The notes: generated by a model from the sequence alone, not told the origin. A stretch of DNA of 64,000 nt from Shinisaurus crocodilurus (GCA_021292165.1 CM037880.1:144414599-144478598); one strand, 5' to 3'. Numbered from the stretch's first letter, positions 21,460 to 33,770 are shown. A program made the numbers and translations.

Positions 21460-22190
21460 TTGTCTTTGAATATCTCATATATGATGGGATGCAGGCTTTG
21501 ATATAAAGCCTTGAAACAAACTTTAAATAATAAAGGCTTGATTTTGAGTATTGGTAACTTACTAATGTTGTGGGAGAAAAAGTAAGTTTACATAGATTGG
21601 AATAAGATACTGGAATAGGTGAAGGAAGGATATTGGGCAAGGTATGTGTATCTGTTCTGGCTAGATGAGTATCTTTACATTAGTAGGAATATTTGGGAAT
21701 TGAATGTCAAAATAATGACCCAGTGGTATCTCATGTACTGCAAAATCAAGTATGTATATCATCACATAGGCACTGGAGAGAGGTACAGGGAAATGGTTGT
21801 ATTGCATGAGAGTTGTGTCTAGTAGTTAAGAAAATTTGGGAACAGAGAGCTATGGTGCAATTCAGCAGCATTACCCGATAGTACAACAGTGGCTTCTGTA
21901 AGACTGGGATGTGCCCCATAATGTTAAAAATGGCCCATCAATTAAAAATCTCTATGGACAGAGCAAGTGTCAGATTTTGTCAATTGTATGGGCTTGCTTC
22001 ATGAACAATACAGAAAAATAGAAGTTATATCAAGCAAACAAGATAGATGGATGGGGAAAAGAGGCTGGGAGGAGATACCTATATACTGGAGAGGTTAGAA
22101 GAGCTTGATAACTTACTGAAGGGTTTCTTATATTACATTTTTTGTTGCTTATCAAGAGATAAAATTTTGAAAGAAAAAGTACATTATTGA
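21460..22190. other. Non-coding, no recognised element
   Basis: ORFs of at most 74 codons. No repeat family recognised. Confidence 0.4.
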
Positions 22191-22219
22191 AATATATATA
22201 TATATATATATATATATAT
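22191..22219. repeat. (TA)n microsatellite
   Basis: About 29 bp of uninterrupted alternating TA. Confidence 0.95.
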
Positions 22220-23688
22220 CATCACAATAGCAACTGGGATTAAAATGCCACAAATAGATGCCAACTGTGATATCAATAATTGCTGAGTTTTGAAGCCGGC
22301 ACTTCATATACATTGATACATTCATTGCCATTCTCCAGCAATGGTAAACAAGATGGGGGAAAGTGAGCACAAATGAAAGTAAGCGGCTATGCAGCCACTC
22401 ACCTGATTAATTCTTTTATTGGCAGACATTGTAGGGTTGCCATGCAGTGGATGAAGGCTGTGAGGTTATTGCAGTTCACAGTGATCTACTTGCTGGGCAG
22501 CTTCTCCCATCAATTGTGAACATAATTGTTCCTTGAGAACAAGCCACAGCATTAATGCCCAAATGGTGACAAACTGGCACAAAGCTCATTCTAGTAAGAG
22601 AGCCGTAAGAGACCATGGCAGAATGGTGTCATGATCACAGCACAATCCTTTCCCTTTTTTGTTCATTTTAAGGTGAGGATTTTAGTGGTGCTGTTATAGG
22701 CATTACCCAAATATATAGTTACTGGTATTTATTGTGCACAATCCAAACAAGGTGAAACACTTTTAAGTGTCTAATGAACACTTAGTTGGGAGCAAATCCC
22801 ATTGAACTTGATATCTTTAGCTTTAGCAAGATAATGCCAATTAAAAAATAGTAATTTCATTATTATTATTAGTAGTAGTATTACTGCAAAATATACAAAA
22901 CACATACAAATCCATACAAGATATATTATATACAATCTATCAACAATTCATTGACAACTTATTAAATATGGGCATTTACTACAAAGAAAAGTATTAATTT
23001 CCATAGCACCTTTTAGTATACAGTATGCCGTACATGTATCTCTCTCATTCCTTCTGATAACTTGGATCCTAAGTTTTCACTCTATGAATGGAAGAAGCTT
23101 CCATTCATGGAAGGAGAATTGTGCTCACAGTAGGACCCCATCCGTGAATAGAAGCTCTTCCTGAGAATTGTGTGAACCTTTAAGATATAAGCCCCCCCCC
23201 CATGCCCCATTTCACATTGTACATGCACAACTATCTCAACAAAGTCTGGAAATCAAAAACAGGTGGCAGATCATGAATGTATCAGGGCTACTATTGGAAC
23301 ATGTTCGGGGAGTTGAGAAGGGATGTAGAGAATTTCATAAACAACTGTATGTCTGAAGGGAATGCGGAATATTTAGCTCCTAATAAATAATATTAATATG
23401 CATAGATTTCTCTGTGTTTTTGCCTTAGATTGAGGAAATTGATGATGAAGCTATATGGTTATGTAGGGAGGGTCCCCCCCCTTTCCCTTACATCAATTTC
23501 ATTTCCAATGAGATTATATACCAAAAAAATTTGAATAGATCCATAGGTCACATCAAGAAAAGCTGGCACACTGTGACAAATACAATCATCTCTCAATATT
23601 GAAGAAGAGAGAAGAAATTTCTTGCATCTTGCTGGGAATGTTTTTTGTGATGATGTGTCCATCCCATGCATGGGATGATTTCACAATA
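22220..23688. other. Mostly non-coding; microsatellite and MITE traces
   Basis: A short MITE arm (ACTTAGTTGGGAGCAAATCC, then CATTGAACTTGA) lies at about 22781-22812. A small (ATT)4(AGT)3 compound run lies at 22860-22881. An imperfect hairpin of GAATGGAAGAAGCTTCCATTC occurs at about 23086-23108. Nothing coding was seen. Confidence 0.5.
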
Positions 23689-23938
23689 CAGTCATGCCTT
23701 GGATTGAGAGCATGATTCGTTCCGGAAACGTGCTTGTAATCCAAAACGCTCTTATATCAAAATGAAATTCCCCCAAAAAAATTTGTACAGAGATTTTTAA
23801 TTTAAGCCATACTACAGTACTTGTATTGCAAGACGTCACTTGTATATCAAGTCAAAAAAATTTAAATAAATATTTAAAAATTTGCTTGTCTTGCAAAATG
23901 CTCTCAAACCAAGTTACTTGCAATCCAAGGTATTACTG
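23689..23938. mobile_element. Tc1/mariner-type MITE, copy 1
   Basis: The left end CAGTCATGCCTTGGATTG and right end CAATCCAAGGTATTACTG are inverted copies flanked by TA on both sides (23687-23688, 23939-23940). A CAGT start and a TA target duplication are typical of the Tc1/mariner superfamily. It is 250 bp with no transposase. A second, clearly homologous copy is at 39576. Confidence 0.9.
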
Positions 23939-24406
23939 TATGTCTTTACAGGGCCAAACATAAGTGGGAACTAAGCCCATCCTATTGCTGATCTGATCTG
24001 GGTGCCAAAGCCTAAAGAAGACAAGATATAAGGGGAAATAGTTGCATGCAGCTCAGTGGGTAGCTGAAACCCAGCTGGATAGGATTTAAAACAAAACAAA
24101 CTGGTGTGATAGATAGCGAAGGGGAAGGAGCAGAGCTCTTTGGCTTTGGCTCCAGTGTGGGAGTGCAATAGACCTAGAAAGCCTTTTACCCGGGAGCCAG
24201 GTATCAGGAAATGCCCCCTTGCCATATTTGATAGGGGACATTTCCACATCTCTACACACTTCATTGTGCAGAGTAGTGGTGCCATAGGACTTTGGAGTAG
24301 GGCCCCACTCAGCAGAATGAGCAGGGGAGGGGGTAAGTGCAGCAGGGCTGGCTTAGTCCATTTTAAGGAAGTAAAGTAGTACACATTATCATCTAAAGAG
24401 TGGGGG
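23939..24406. other. Non-coding, no recognised element
   Basis: A 137-codon minus-strand frame (23971-24384) shows no domain or codon pattern that would support it. Confidence 0.4.
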
Positions 24407-24600
24407 CATAGATTTCATAGATCATAGAGTTGGAAGGAGCCTACAAGGCTATCGAGTCCACCCCCCTGCTCAATGCAGGAAACTAGAGGAGGGGTCTCCC
24501 ATCCAAGTAATCACCAGGCCTTAGCTTTCCACGCTCAGACAAGCTGAGCCAGCATGAGCCCAGAAGTGAAGAGCCTGCCACCATCGAAGGGGACCATTAA
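24407..24600 (-). mobile_element. 5S rRNA-derived SINE with CR1 tail, copy 1
   Basis: On the minus strand the head matches the 3' half of 5S rRNA (GGCCTGGTGATTACTTGGAT, then GGGAGACCCCTC), preceded by a decayed GAAAGCTAAGG. It is followed by GCATTGAGCAGGGGGGTGG and CCTTGTAGGCTCCTTCCAAC, the CR1 3' end also seen at 36850-36895. A short deletion removes part of the head (GCAGGGC). The 5' boundary beyond about 24560 is uncertain. Confidence 0.8.
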
Positions 24601-25195
24601 TTGCAAAATCTAAAATGACCTAACTGGACCACTGGTGCCGGCTGTATGACTGTTTTCTGTCACCATTTTATCAGCTAAAGCTTAGAAAGGTCTTTAAAGA
24701 CACACCTAGCAGCGATGTCTTTTTTCTTTTTCCCACTCAAATAAGCACAGGCACATGATCAGAATAGTTGCATGGGGGTAAGGGGACTGTAACGCTTTAC
24801 CCCATGCTGTGGTCACAGTCTGCATTGGGCCTTGCCCCCCTGCAATTTACTCTGCCAAAAAAGGGATCCATTAAGACAAATAGATCAATATGGTGGCCCA
24901 AAACATGACCATGGTGTGGGGGCAAAGAATGAACCACCTCCCATATCCCATGATAGTGCCCTGATTTCATATATGCTTATCTGAGAGTAAAAAGAAGAAG
25001 AAAAGGTGTTGCTTCTAGCTATGTCTTTAAAGTAACATGTAGTTTGGCCCTAACAACTACATTTGGCAAATATCTCTTTCAGATTGGGTCCCCTGTGATT
25101 ACTTTATAGTGATCAGGATCAGGGAATAGGCTCAGGGCTCCTGGGTGGAATATTCTGTATGACCTTAAAATGATGTATGGTTTGGATCTAAGGGC

Positions 25196-25262
25196 TGCAG
25201 TCTTATGCACACTTACTTGGGAATAAGTCTTATTGAAGTCAGTAGGACTTCTTAGCACAGCA
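25196..25262. mobile_element. Palindromic MITE (TTACTCAGAAGTAAGTCCCA family), partial
   Basis: CAGTCTTATGCACACTTACT, then TGGGAATAAGTCTTATTG, then AGTCAGTAGGACTT give one arm and part of the second. Confidence 0.65.
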
Positions 25263-27794
25263 GCACAATGTACCGGTAAGTGCCACTTAATGCAATTGGA
25301 TGTAGTTACAACTAATTTTAGCTGGACCAGGGTAATAATGTGGAAGTAATCAGACTGTATGCTCAGCGTTCTTCGGAAGAATATTCTGTACACTAACATC
25401 ACAATGTTAAAAGGAATTGGCAAGAACAGAAATTGAAGGTAGGGAGTTTGATTTAATGAAATCTGTGTAATTATGAAAATTATTCTTTTGGGGTTAGGCA
25501 GTGTGATTCATCAGTCTCAGCAGGTTATATTTGGCATTCCATCTCAAGTCTGACATTCTGCTGTTTTAGTAATTGTTAATTTATATTTCTTGTTACCCGG
25601 CACCTCAAGACATCTTTCAAACTCTTGCCCACTTGATAGGTTATATTTGTAAAACAAAAAACCCACACACAAGGAATTTAAAAGAAAATGTGGGTTCCTT
25701 AAGCTATTACGACTAGAACGAAAGAACCTGTGCTTTTGTTTCATTTGATAGGCATGAAGAGTGTCTCTTTAAGGACTGACAAGGAGGCACAGAAGAAATT
25801 AGCGTCTGGGGGGTTTAAATTTGAAATGGGGAAAAAAGAGAAGTGAAAAGAGCTAGTATTTTCAGCCTCCGTACACTGGCACTTGTGTAGAAATATCCTG
25901 GTGGTGACAAGACGGCAGTTCCTTGCAAATATCACAGCGGATCCTTGATAATGCTCTTCTTTATTTCAGTAGCATTCAGAGGAGGCTTACTCTCTAGTAC
26001 CTTCCCTATGCTCATCTTGTCCTTTTTATAGCTCCAATGAAATGCTTGATTTACCAGGGTAAATGCACAACTCACCAGGGACCATATAAAGGCCTGCTAT
26101 TGTAAATGCACTTAAAAATTGGTCCCTTCCCAAACTGGTTCAGTTAGGGTACTAGCACACTCAGCAGTTCTCTCTCTCTCTCTCTCTCTCTCTCTTCCCC
26201 TCTTAGCTCGGGCAACCTTTTCATTTTCCCATGACACCACACAGCAATAGCCTATCCAAAAAAGACTTATTACAAGCAGAGTTTATTCTTATTTTTGAAC
26301 ATTATAAATTGGAGATGGGGAAAAGGAAACAAACTAACAATACTTTTATCACTATGAAGATGGCCAAAATTCCAAGCATGGGCTAGATGTTGGTGTCTGC
26401 CAAAGAGTGGTAAACACTCCTACTTTTGTACAGTCTGATTTCTTTTTCCTCTGAGATCCAAAATCAGAGGAGTGGGGTCATAGCCATTAGCCAAAGCCTC
26501 CCTGGTACTCCATGGACCATCTGCTATATCAAGATAGCAGATGCTTGAGATAGCAGACTATCTCAAGACAGTCCTTGTAATCAGCCCCCATATTGGGGGG
26601 ATCATATCATGTGCAACATTGTGGCTTGAAATGTCCATATAAGGGATGGCAGTGTGGAGCATGATACCATGTCCCTGTTCCATAACAATTTGACCCACAA
26701 TAACTTCATAACATATATATAGCTTTCCACCTCAAACATCCATTCTTCAATACATAATTAAATCAGTTAACTATTTACTTAACGAAGACACCTCTCCTGC
26801 TGGCACTTTCCACAGAGTGTCTAATTAGGTCTATGAATCAATCGGGGGTTTCTAGTTCACTACTGGGGTTTTCTATCCTGCAGGCTTTTATTGGCATCGT
26901 CTGGGTTCACAACAATGGACAGCTACAACTAGAATCACAAGCACAGGCACAAGCATGTCAAGGACTCTATCATGGTCCTTAGAACAGATTTTGTCTTATT
27001 TCAAAGTGTTGTACCCGCCTGAATTTAAGACTACAAGAAGAGTCATGGGGGATTCACACAACGGAAATTTACTCGGAAAATCTAATTTCCTTTTTAAATT
27101 TAATATTCATTTCCTCAGAATACATAATCTATGTGTTTTTCAAGAAGATGCACATTAATGTTACATCTATGGGTCAGAACTTTATGTATTGTCAATGAGG
27201 ACTATCAGCAAAATTAATATCTCTGCGTTTTCACGATGCTTGAACTATGCCAATGAAGGTAATCGCTGATCATCTTCAAGTATTTCGTTCCATTGGTTCT
27301 TCTTTAACGATCTGAATATGCTCTAATACACATATCGACCTCTAGGGTACAGAGGCTTCTTTATTTACCCATTCCGCGCCATGCACACAGGCCCAACCAC
27401 AGCCATAAGTCCTTAGGTAACTGTCATCTTTTAGGATTCAAATGACTACCTCAAGTGTCTACTCTTTTGATTGTGTTTCCTTTTATCCCCCTGGTCTCTA
27501 TTGCTTGGGGAGCTAGCCAATGACAGGACTTGCTCTGATACCAAAAAAATAATATGCACATCTTTGTCTTTTGATTAAACTTTTATTAGAGTATCCATGT
27601 TGGGACAGCGCATCTGAATGGTCCTTACTTCCATGAGCCAAAAGATCACGTGTTTGATTCCAGGATTTTGTTTGGGGAATCAAGGACCATCCCCATGTGG
27701 ATGCAGAGGTGGGACACGCACACACACTCCATATGTAGGGCTGTATTGATCCTATGAAGTTATTGAAACTGACTATAAAACTAAAGTGAATATT
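25263..27794. other. 2.5 kb non-coding stretch
   Basis: Contains a (TC)n run at 26169-26195 and a local cluster of AGATAGCAGA repeats at about 26534-26570. ORFs are at most 70 codons beyond 25423. No LINE, SINE or MITE was recognised, so it is a candidate region for conserved non-coding sequence. Confidence 0.45.
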
Positions 27795-27802
27795 ACTGTG
27801 GC

Positions 27803-28134
27803 TAGGGTGGCAACTTATGAATCGCCAAGAAAGAGTAAATGCATCACCCCAAAAAAGGACAAAAGAATACCAATTTGCATAAAATTTGCATATGCTAATT
27901 TATATCTATAGATGCCAATTTAGAAATAATTATTATAATTTAAAAAGAAATACATTACATCTTACAGTGCAGAGGACTGTGACCTGTGTGCCTGCCTGTT
28001 CAGTCCGCTGTCCAAGTGCTGTTGATGGGCAACAGTTCTTAATGGTTCTTTATTTTTAAACTGGAATTGGAATGGGCAGTCAGCCCTTCAAATAGAGGAC
28101 TGTCCTCTGTACAAGAAGACTCAGCGGAACCCTA
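27803..28134. mobile_element. hAT-like non-autonomous element, uninterrupted copy
   Basis: Ends TAGGGTGGCAACTT and GCGGAACCCTA form a short imperfect inverted repeat. Flanking 8-mers ACTGTGGC (27795-27802) and ACAGTGAC (28135-28142) agree at 6 of 8. The interior (AAATGCATCACC, TGCATATGCTAATTTATA, CTGTGACCTGTGTGCC, CAGCCCTTCAAATAGAGGAC) is collinear with the split copy at 54440-55375. Confidence 0.75.
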
Positions 28135-28142
28135 ACAGTGAC

Positions 28143-28548
28143 TTAAGCTGTAACTCCATAAATGTTGGTCATTTTGATAAAATTATATGTGGTTCTCTTT
28201 CTAGCAGTCACAGTGGTGAGAGAATTAAGATAGGAATGCAGATATGTTCATTCTGTACAAATACTCCTTAAGCAAGTGAATATTCAGATCTAGCACTTCT
28301 CTTTTAAAATAGCAAATTCAATCACTTTCTCAGGAAAGGCTTTTTTGATAGACAGGCTCATATCTAAGTGCCCCTGGCAATTTCAGATTCAAAAAAATTA
28401 TGCATTGCTTTGATTATTGTAAAGCAATTATTTTTAGTAGGAGAGCAAGAGGTGGCTTAAAGTTGAAACAACAAAATTGTCTGCCTTTAGGGGGAAAGCA
28501 TACTTGTGGCAGAATACAAAAAAAAAAAAAAAAGTATTTCGTGAGAAC
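28143..28548. other. Non-coding, no recognised element
   Basis: Holds a 16-base A run at about 28518-28533. Nothing else can be named. Confidence 0.4.
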
Positions 28549-28919
28549 GTAGGCCTAACTTAGACATGATGGCAGCAGACCCATGGGAAGAATTGGCAGC
28601 AAGAAGATTAGAAGCATCCACTTCCTGGTTGACACTAACCACACTTTGTTGTTACATTTGAAATGGAGCAAACTGTAGCTAGTTTAAACTATGGTTTATT
28701 GAAACAAGCCAAGGTCAAATTGTTAGTTTAAGCTAACCACAGTTCACAGTTTAGTCATATGAACAAACTGCAGTTAATTTAAACCAGGAAGCAGATGCTT
28801 CTAATCTCCTTGCAGCCGTACTGGAGAAGATGGAAATGGGAAGCACACAAGCCTGAGACTCAAGCAGGCTCATTTCTGTAGCGCTAAACTGTGTTTTAGC
28901 ATTATGTCCAAACCAGGCC
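28549..28919. mobile_element. Foldback element
   Basis: Outer ends AGGCCTAACTTAGACATGAT and AGCATTATGTCCAAACCAGG are diverged inverted copies. Inner arms AGATTAGAAGCATCCACTTC / GAAGCAGATGCTTCTAATCT pair well. The centre is rich in AACCA / TGGTT steps. It belongs to the GGCCTGGTT-ended group also seen at 33771 and 63266. Confidence 0.75.
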
Positions 28920-29255
28920 ATAGACTGTATTCAGACTGTATAACGCTAAAGTATCATTTAATGTTACGTGCACTAGCAGGCACAAGCTTCAGGCTCATGT
29001 GCTGCCTCCTTCCCTCACATGCTTCGATTGAAAACGTCCATTCCTACTTTAGCACAAACGGATAAATTGTTTGCTGTTTTGTCAGAATCCAGCAAAAAGG
29101 GTTTGCTTCGGCTGTGGTTTGCCAGCTTCACAGGAAACAGCATGCTAGGAATGGAAATCATCAATCATTGCGTATGAGTGGGGGTGGGATGGTGTGTGTG
29201 TGAGACCAAAAATGCTTATGCTTGAAATGGCGAAACTGTGGTTATGTCTAAGTAG
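28920..29255. mobile_element. Diverged foldback element
   Basis: ATTCAGACTGTATAACGCTA near the left, TAGGAATGGAAATCATC / TTCCTACTTTAGCAC-type pairing inside, and GGTTATGTCTAAGTAGCC at the right suggest an older relative of the preceding foldback. The boundaries are approximate. Confidence 0.45.
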
Positions 29256-29482
29256 CCCTCCCAGTAGGGCTCCATGAGCAGAAGTAAGCTCCGCTGGGAG
29301 AAAAATAGCATTCAATAAAGCATTTTGGAAAGGCACAAATGGGGGGGGGGGTTTCATCTCAAATCTTCTCCAACTGCCCTAATAGTGTTTTAAGTCTTGT
29401 CTCCACCCACACTGTTTAAAGGCAGGAGCCAGCTGGTGTCTTTCTGCCATCATATCTAGTTGTGCCCTTAAATACAGTAATC

Positions 29483-29550
29483 ACTGTTGTGAACCACCCA
29501 GAGAGTTTTGGCCTATTGGGTGGTATAGAGATGCAGTAAATGAATAAATA
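29483..29550 (+). mobile_element. L2-type LINE 3' tail
   Basis: TGTTGTGAACCACCCAGAGA, then TTTTGGCCTATTGGGTGG, then TATAGAGATG and AATGAATAAATAA match the tails at 39497 and 39977. Confidence 0.75.
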
Positions 29551-29744
29551 ATCAGCCTGATCCATCCAGCGTGTATATGTGCATGGAAGAAGGTTTCACC
29601 CTGCAGATCCCTAGCTGCATGGGGCATCAAGTGTGCAAACAGTTGCTCCATGTGCAGTTCCTCAATGTGGCCCATCAGCCGAATATGTGCATAGCCCTAG
29701 TTAGCTTCTCTGAATACCCCAATCAATATTGGGATGGGAGGTTG

Positions 29745-30173
29745 CAGCCCTGGATTAACCATTAAGCAATATAAGCACGTGCTTAGAGCACCAAGGGAAG
29801 GGGGGGGCACCACAGAGTACCACAAATTTTTGCATTTGCATTTTTTCCCTTATAACAGTTTGATTAAAAAATGCATAAAACCGTGATGAAAATTTGTATT
29901 TCTTTCTGTTGCCCTAGTTATGAGTAAATAATTGGTTTATATTGCTTGCTGCTATTTAGTGTTAAATAAATATAATAAAAAACAGTTTATATTTAATATA
30001 GTTGTGTGTTCTGGCATGGGGGATGGCCTTGAAGAAAACTGAGTTTTTAATGTCTTATTTCACCTTCTGCACTTATTGAGTCTTAATGTCTTGCCAGCTA
30101 AGCAATGGAAGGGCTGAGGGGGCACCATTTTGGGGTTGTGTGTAGGGCATCAGCTGGCCTTAATCTGGCCCCC
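29745..30173. mobile_element. Non-autonomous hAT-like element, 429 bp
   Basis: A perfect 8-bp duplication, GGAGGTTG, flanks it (29737-29744 and 30174-30181). The ends CAGCCCTGGATTAA and TTAATCTGGCCCCC form an imperfect inverted repeat. The interior is AT-rich with several AATAAA-like strings. Relatives with a CAGGGCC...TTAA end are common hAT-type repeats. No transposase is present. Confidence 0.85.
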
Positions 30174-30181
30174 GGAGGTTG

Positions 30182-30834
30182 GAGAGAGGTCTAGATTTAG
30201 GCCCTACTGCATTCTCCTTCCTGCTGAATAGCTGTTTAGCACTATGCAGGGTATCTAACTTGGCTGCTGCATGTGCATAAAGCTTTATCAGGGCCATTGT
30301 TTCTACTGTCAGGAATGCTATTTGATTTTTCTGGTACCTCTTCACACCCCATCTGTTTGTGGAATTCACTGCTGATGACCTAGCTTAGCTAGCTTCAGCA
30401 AATGATTATTAGGCAAATTTGTGAAGGAGAGGTCAATCAATGCTATCAGTCATGATAGCTAAATGGACCATCCATGTACACAAACAGTATACCTCAGAAT
30501 ACCAGATGCTGCTGGGGACAAAGAAGAGACTGGCCAGGCACCTTCATACCATGATGTGCTCAGACCTTTGGATCCGTCTGTAGGCCTGTCCTGTCCAGTC
30601 CAATTTGCTTTTAATGTCAGGATCCCTGGACTTAAACCATCTTTTCATAGAAGCTACTTGCCTTATTTCTCCTTTTACGATCTCCATGAAAAAAGAACTC
30701 CCCACAGCTTTGCAAGAACGTTTCCAAATACTCTTATAATTAGAAAAGTATTCCAATTTAACTTCTCTTTTACTTAAGCTGGTAGTAGAGGACTTCCCAC
30801 TTATTTGTTCCCTTGCTCCTTTCATGAAAATGTT
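30182..30834. other. Non-coding, no recognised element
   Basis: An open frame of 104 codons (30463-30777 +) and an overlapping 100-codon frame on the other strand show no recognisable domain, so neither is called. Confidence 0.4.
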
Positions 30835-31000
30835 CATAGATTTCATAGATCATGGAAGGAGCCTACAAGGCTATTGAGTCCAACCCCCTGCTCAGTGCAG
30901 GAAACTAGAGGAGGGGTCTCCCATCCAAGTAATAACCAGGCTTGGCCCTGCTTAGCTTTCCACGCTCAGACAAGCTGAGCCAGCGTAAGCCACAGGCCTA
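30835..31000 (-). mobile_element. 5S rRNA-derived SINE with CR1 tail, copy 2
   Basis: On the minus strand the head reads GGAAAGCTAAGCAGGGCCAA, then GCCTGGTTATTACTTGGATG, then GGAGACCCC, which is 5S rRNA from the internal promoter to the 3' half. The 5' part (GGCTTACGCTGGCTCAGC, TTGTCTGAGCG) also aligns with 5S rRNA. It is joined to GCACTGAGCAGGGGGTTGG and AGCCTTGTAGGCTCC, then a TTCATAGATTTCATAGAT repeat, as in CR1. It is better preserved than copy 1. Confidence 0.85.
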
Positions 31001-31115
31001 GATTAGAAAGAGTTGCTTGTGCTGTTCTTTCAAATTGTTCTTAAGTTACAAAATTGGTTTCCTGCTGAGGCTGGGATGTGCCCTTGTTTCCCATTTAAAC
31101 GCAGCTGCTAAAATT

Positions 31116-31480
31116 CATTTTATTTGTTGTCCTTATTAGTGATTTGTTGTCCTGGAAATATCTCTTAAATATTAGTTTGGTCCTAATAATTTTAAATTGT
31201 CTTGTCTATTAAGGTGTTTTGATGGTGTTACTTGTTTTGGTCTTTGCTTTCAACAATTAATAAACAAACATCTCCTTTCTATTTAAATGGGTTACCATTT
31301 TATTTGTTGTCCTTATTAGTGATTTGTTGTCCTGGAAATATCTCTTAAATATTAGTTTGGTCCTAATAATTTTAAATTGTCTTGTCTATTAAGGTGTTTT
31401 GATGGTGTTACTTGTTTTGGTCTTTGCTTTCAACAATTAATAAACAAACATCTCCTTTCTATTTAAATGGGTTACCATTT
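31116..31480. repeat. Perfect 180-bp tandem duplication (2.03 units)
   Basis: Positions 31116-31300 and 31296-31480 are identical with a period of exactly 180. The unit contains TTTATTTGTTGTCCTTATTA at its start and ends with ATTTAAATGGGTTACCATTT. No mismatch was seen. The unit text (AATTGTCTTGTCTATTAAGG) resembles a LINE 3' UTR. Confidence 0.95.
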
Positions 31481-31870
31481 CATTGAGGAAATGTTGTACC
31501 CATGCTTGGTTTACTTCCCTTCAGCCCTATATTATTTGGGTCTTTCTTGTAAGGAGACCTAACACCAAACACTAAATAATTCCATCTGTTATATTTAAAT
31601 TGGGTCTATACCTGGCTTGACTTAAAAATTCACTTCCAGCTTTATTATTGGAACTTTAATATAATTAAAGTACCCTGTACTTTACTGTACCCTGTATAGT
31701 CCCAGGGTATACATTGTAAACTCATAATAGTGACAGAGAAACAAACATCATGTTTATTTGCTTACTCTATTTATGCAAATTTGGTATAAATTTAATCTAA
31801 GTCCGTTAGTACCCCTTCTCCCTTTGAGAACATACGAATCTCCTTCTGCCAGGTCCAACCCTTGGTCATT
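31481..31870. other. Non-coding, no recognised element
   Basis: Contains a short direct repeat GTACCCTGTACTTTACTGTA CCCTGTA at about 31669-31696. Nothing coding. Confidence 0.4.
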
Positions 31871-31874
31871 CTAG

Positions 31875-32150
31875 CCCAAGGCTGCACAACCTTTTCTGCC
31901 CAAGAGCCACATGGGGTGTCTGCTGGGGTGGTGAGGGCTGCACATACATGTCCACACAGATGCACACATTCATGTGCACACATGCCCACACAGTCACATA
32001 CAACTCGCATGCAACATACAACCCTCACACACACACAATTCACTCAACTCCCATCAGCCCCAGCCAGTATGGCTAATGGTCAGGAATGCTGGGAGTTGTA
32101 GTCCAAAATATCTGGAGGACGCCAGGTTGGGGAAGGCTACACTACATATT
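31875..32150. mobile_element. hAT-like fragments with a CA-rich interior
   Basis: The right end GCCAGGTTGGGGAAGGCTAC and the arms CAACTCCCATCAGCCC / GGGAGTTGTAGTCC belong to the family at 52354. The left side (AAGGCTGCACAACCTTTTCT) looks like another hAT terminus. Between them is an irregular CACA-rich stretch. Clean flanking duplications were not found. Confidence 0.6.
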
Positions 32151-33770
32151 CTCCCTGCTGCACCAAGACAGAGGAAGTTCTAGAGGATCTTGTGGGAGGA
32201 GCTCATCACAAATCCTTTCCATGCCAGTTTCCAGGAGGGCCAGTGGTTGCAAAGGAAGGAGTGGCTTGTGTTATGGCCTAGGTCTTCTGATGTTACCAGA
32301 GTGGCGTGGAAGGAGCAGTGGCTCCCACACTGTGCAGCATGAACTCTGGATGCACTCACACAGTGCAGTTGCCCCTTCAATGCTAAAGTACTGGCAGAGA
32401 GCTGCTGAAGCGCCATAGAACTCCTTTTGTATTTTTGGTGACGTGGGTGGTGGGATGGCACTATTAATCTGCAGTAAAAGAAAATCATGTTTTCCACATG
32501 TTTTGCCTTCTCAGCAGGCCTTTCAGAAGGGCACTGCCCCTTCAGCTAAAGTAACACAGCACAGTCTTAATTAAGTAATTTATATGCTGCCATGTGTTCT
32601 GCAATTCCAATGCATCTAAGTCAGTGTAATGTGGTCATATTTGCATGAAAAATGCTTTATTGCAAACATGAAATTGGACTAGTTAAACAAAGTTACATTC
32701 ATTTTTGCAAAAAGACTTACAAACTTACATCATTTCTGCAAAAAGACCAGGCTTTTAATCCTTCCCATTGGTAGGTGCACGATCCTCTTAATTCATTTTT
32801 GGCTCTACAGTTATCATGCCATGTCTTACTGCCATGAATAAAAATGGGAGAGAAAACCACTAAGAACACAATAATACCACACCTATTATGGGCTGTGACA
32901 GGTAACATTTGATAGTTTAACTAAGATGAGCTTTACTCCCACAGGATATGAGAAATGAAGTATTCTTTAACTGTATTTTTTTGCATTTATAACCTTTGGA
33001 AATGCAATTGAATCATACACAGTGATAAAAAGAACAGTTCCTTGTGTACCAGAATCCTATTTCGCAGGGCATATGAGAGGTATATCCATTACCAGTATAT
33101 ATGTTCCCTTCAAATAAACATCAGCGGCATTAATGCAAAAAGTTATATATCTCCTATCTAGTCAATGCATTCTAGGACAATGCCTTGTTCTTTCAAATGG
33201 AGAAAGAGATCTGAAACGTATTGGTATCTTGGGCTAATTAGCTGTCTTATCCAGTGATTAGAAAGATGGTATTCTGTTTCTTGGCTTCTTTAACAAGTAC
33301 TTTCATAAACCCTCCCAAAATGTAAGGGCTATTATTTTGAGAGCTTCTGTAACAGTGGTAGCCAGCCCATTTGCCAAGGGTGTAAAAAGTAGTGTGAGTT
33401 GGTGGCACTTCAGTGCATACTACAGAATTAACTGCATTCCCTGGTACCTTTTGGAGCTTTGATTATGGTCCGGTGAGTTGGAGAGCAGGAAGGCAGTGAA
33501 TGTAGAAGGAGCAGGCAGGAGTTCAGCCTTGACTCGGTTCCCTAACCAAGCCCAGAGCTGTTCTAGCAACTGTCTGGAAGTGCCAAAATCTCCCCCCATC
33601 GCCACCCAGAAGCTTGACTGTGCAAGTCTATGGCAAGTAGTTCATTCATATCACCCAGCTTCTTCTGTGTTTGACCTCTTGTTGCTCTTCTTACTGTATT
33701 GCCCCTACCCCCATTTGAAAAGCTCATCTCGTTCACTCTTCTGTTAGGTCAACTCCTTTACTTATTGCCT
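32151..33770. other. 1.6 kb non-coding stretch, no recognised element
   Basis: Overlapping ORFs of 105-110 codons at 32086-32497 lie on opposite strands and show no domain. A further 89-codon frame at 33478-33747 likewise has none. Confidence 0.4.

Noticed and set aside
30914..31000. 5S rRNA gene
   Set aside because: Only part of 5S rRNA is present, it is diverged, and it runs straight into a CR1 tail. It is a SINE head.
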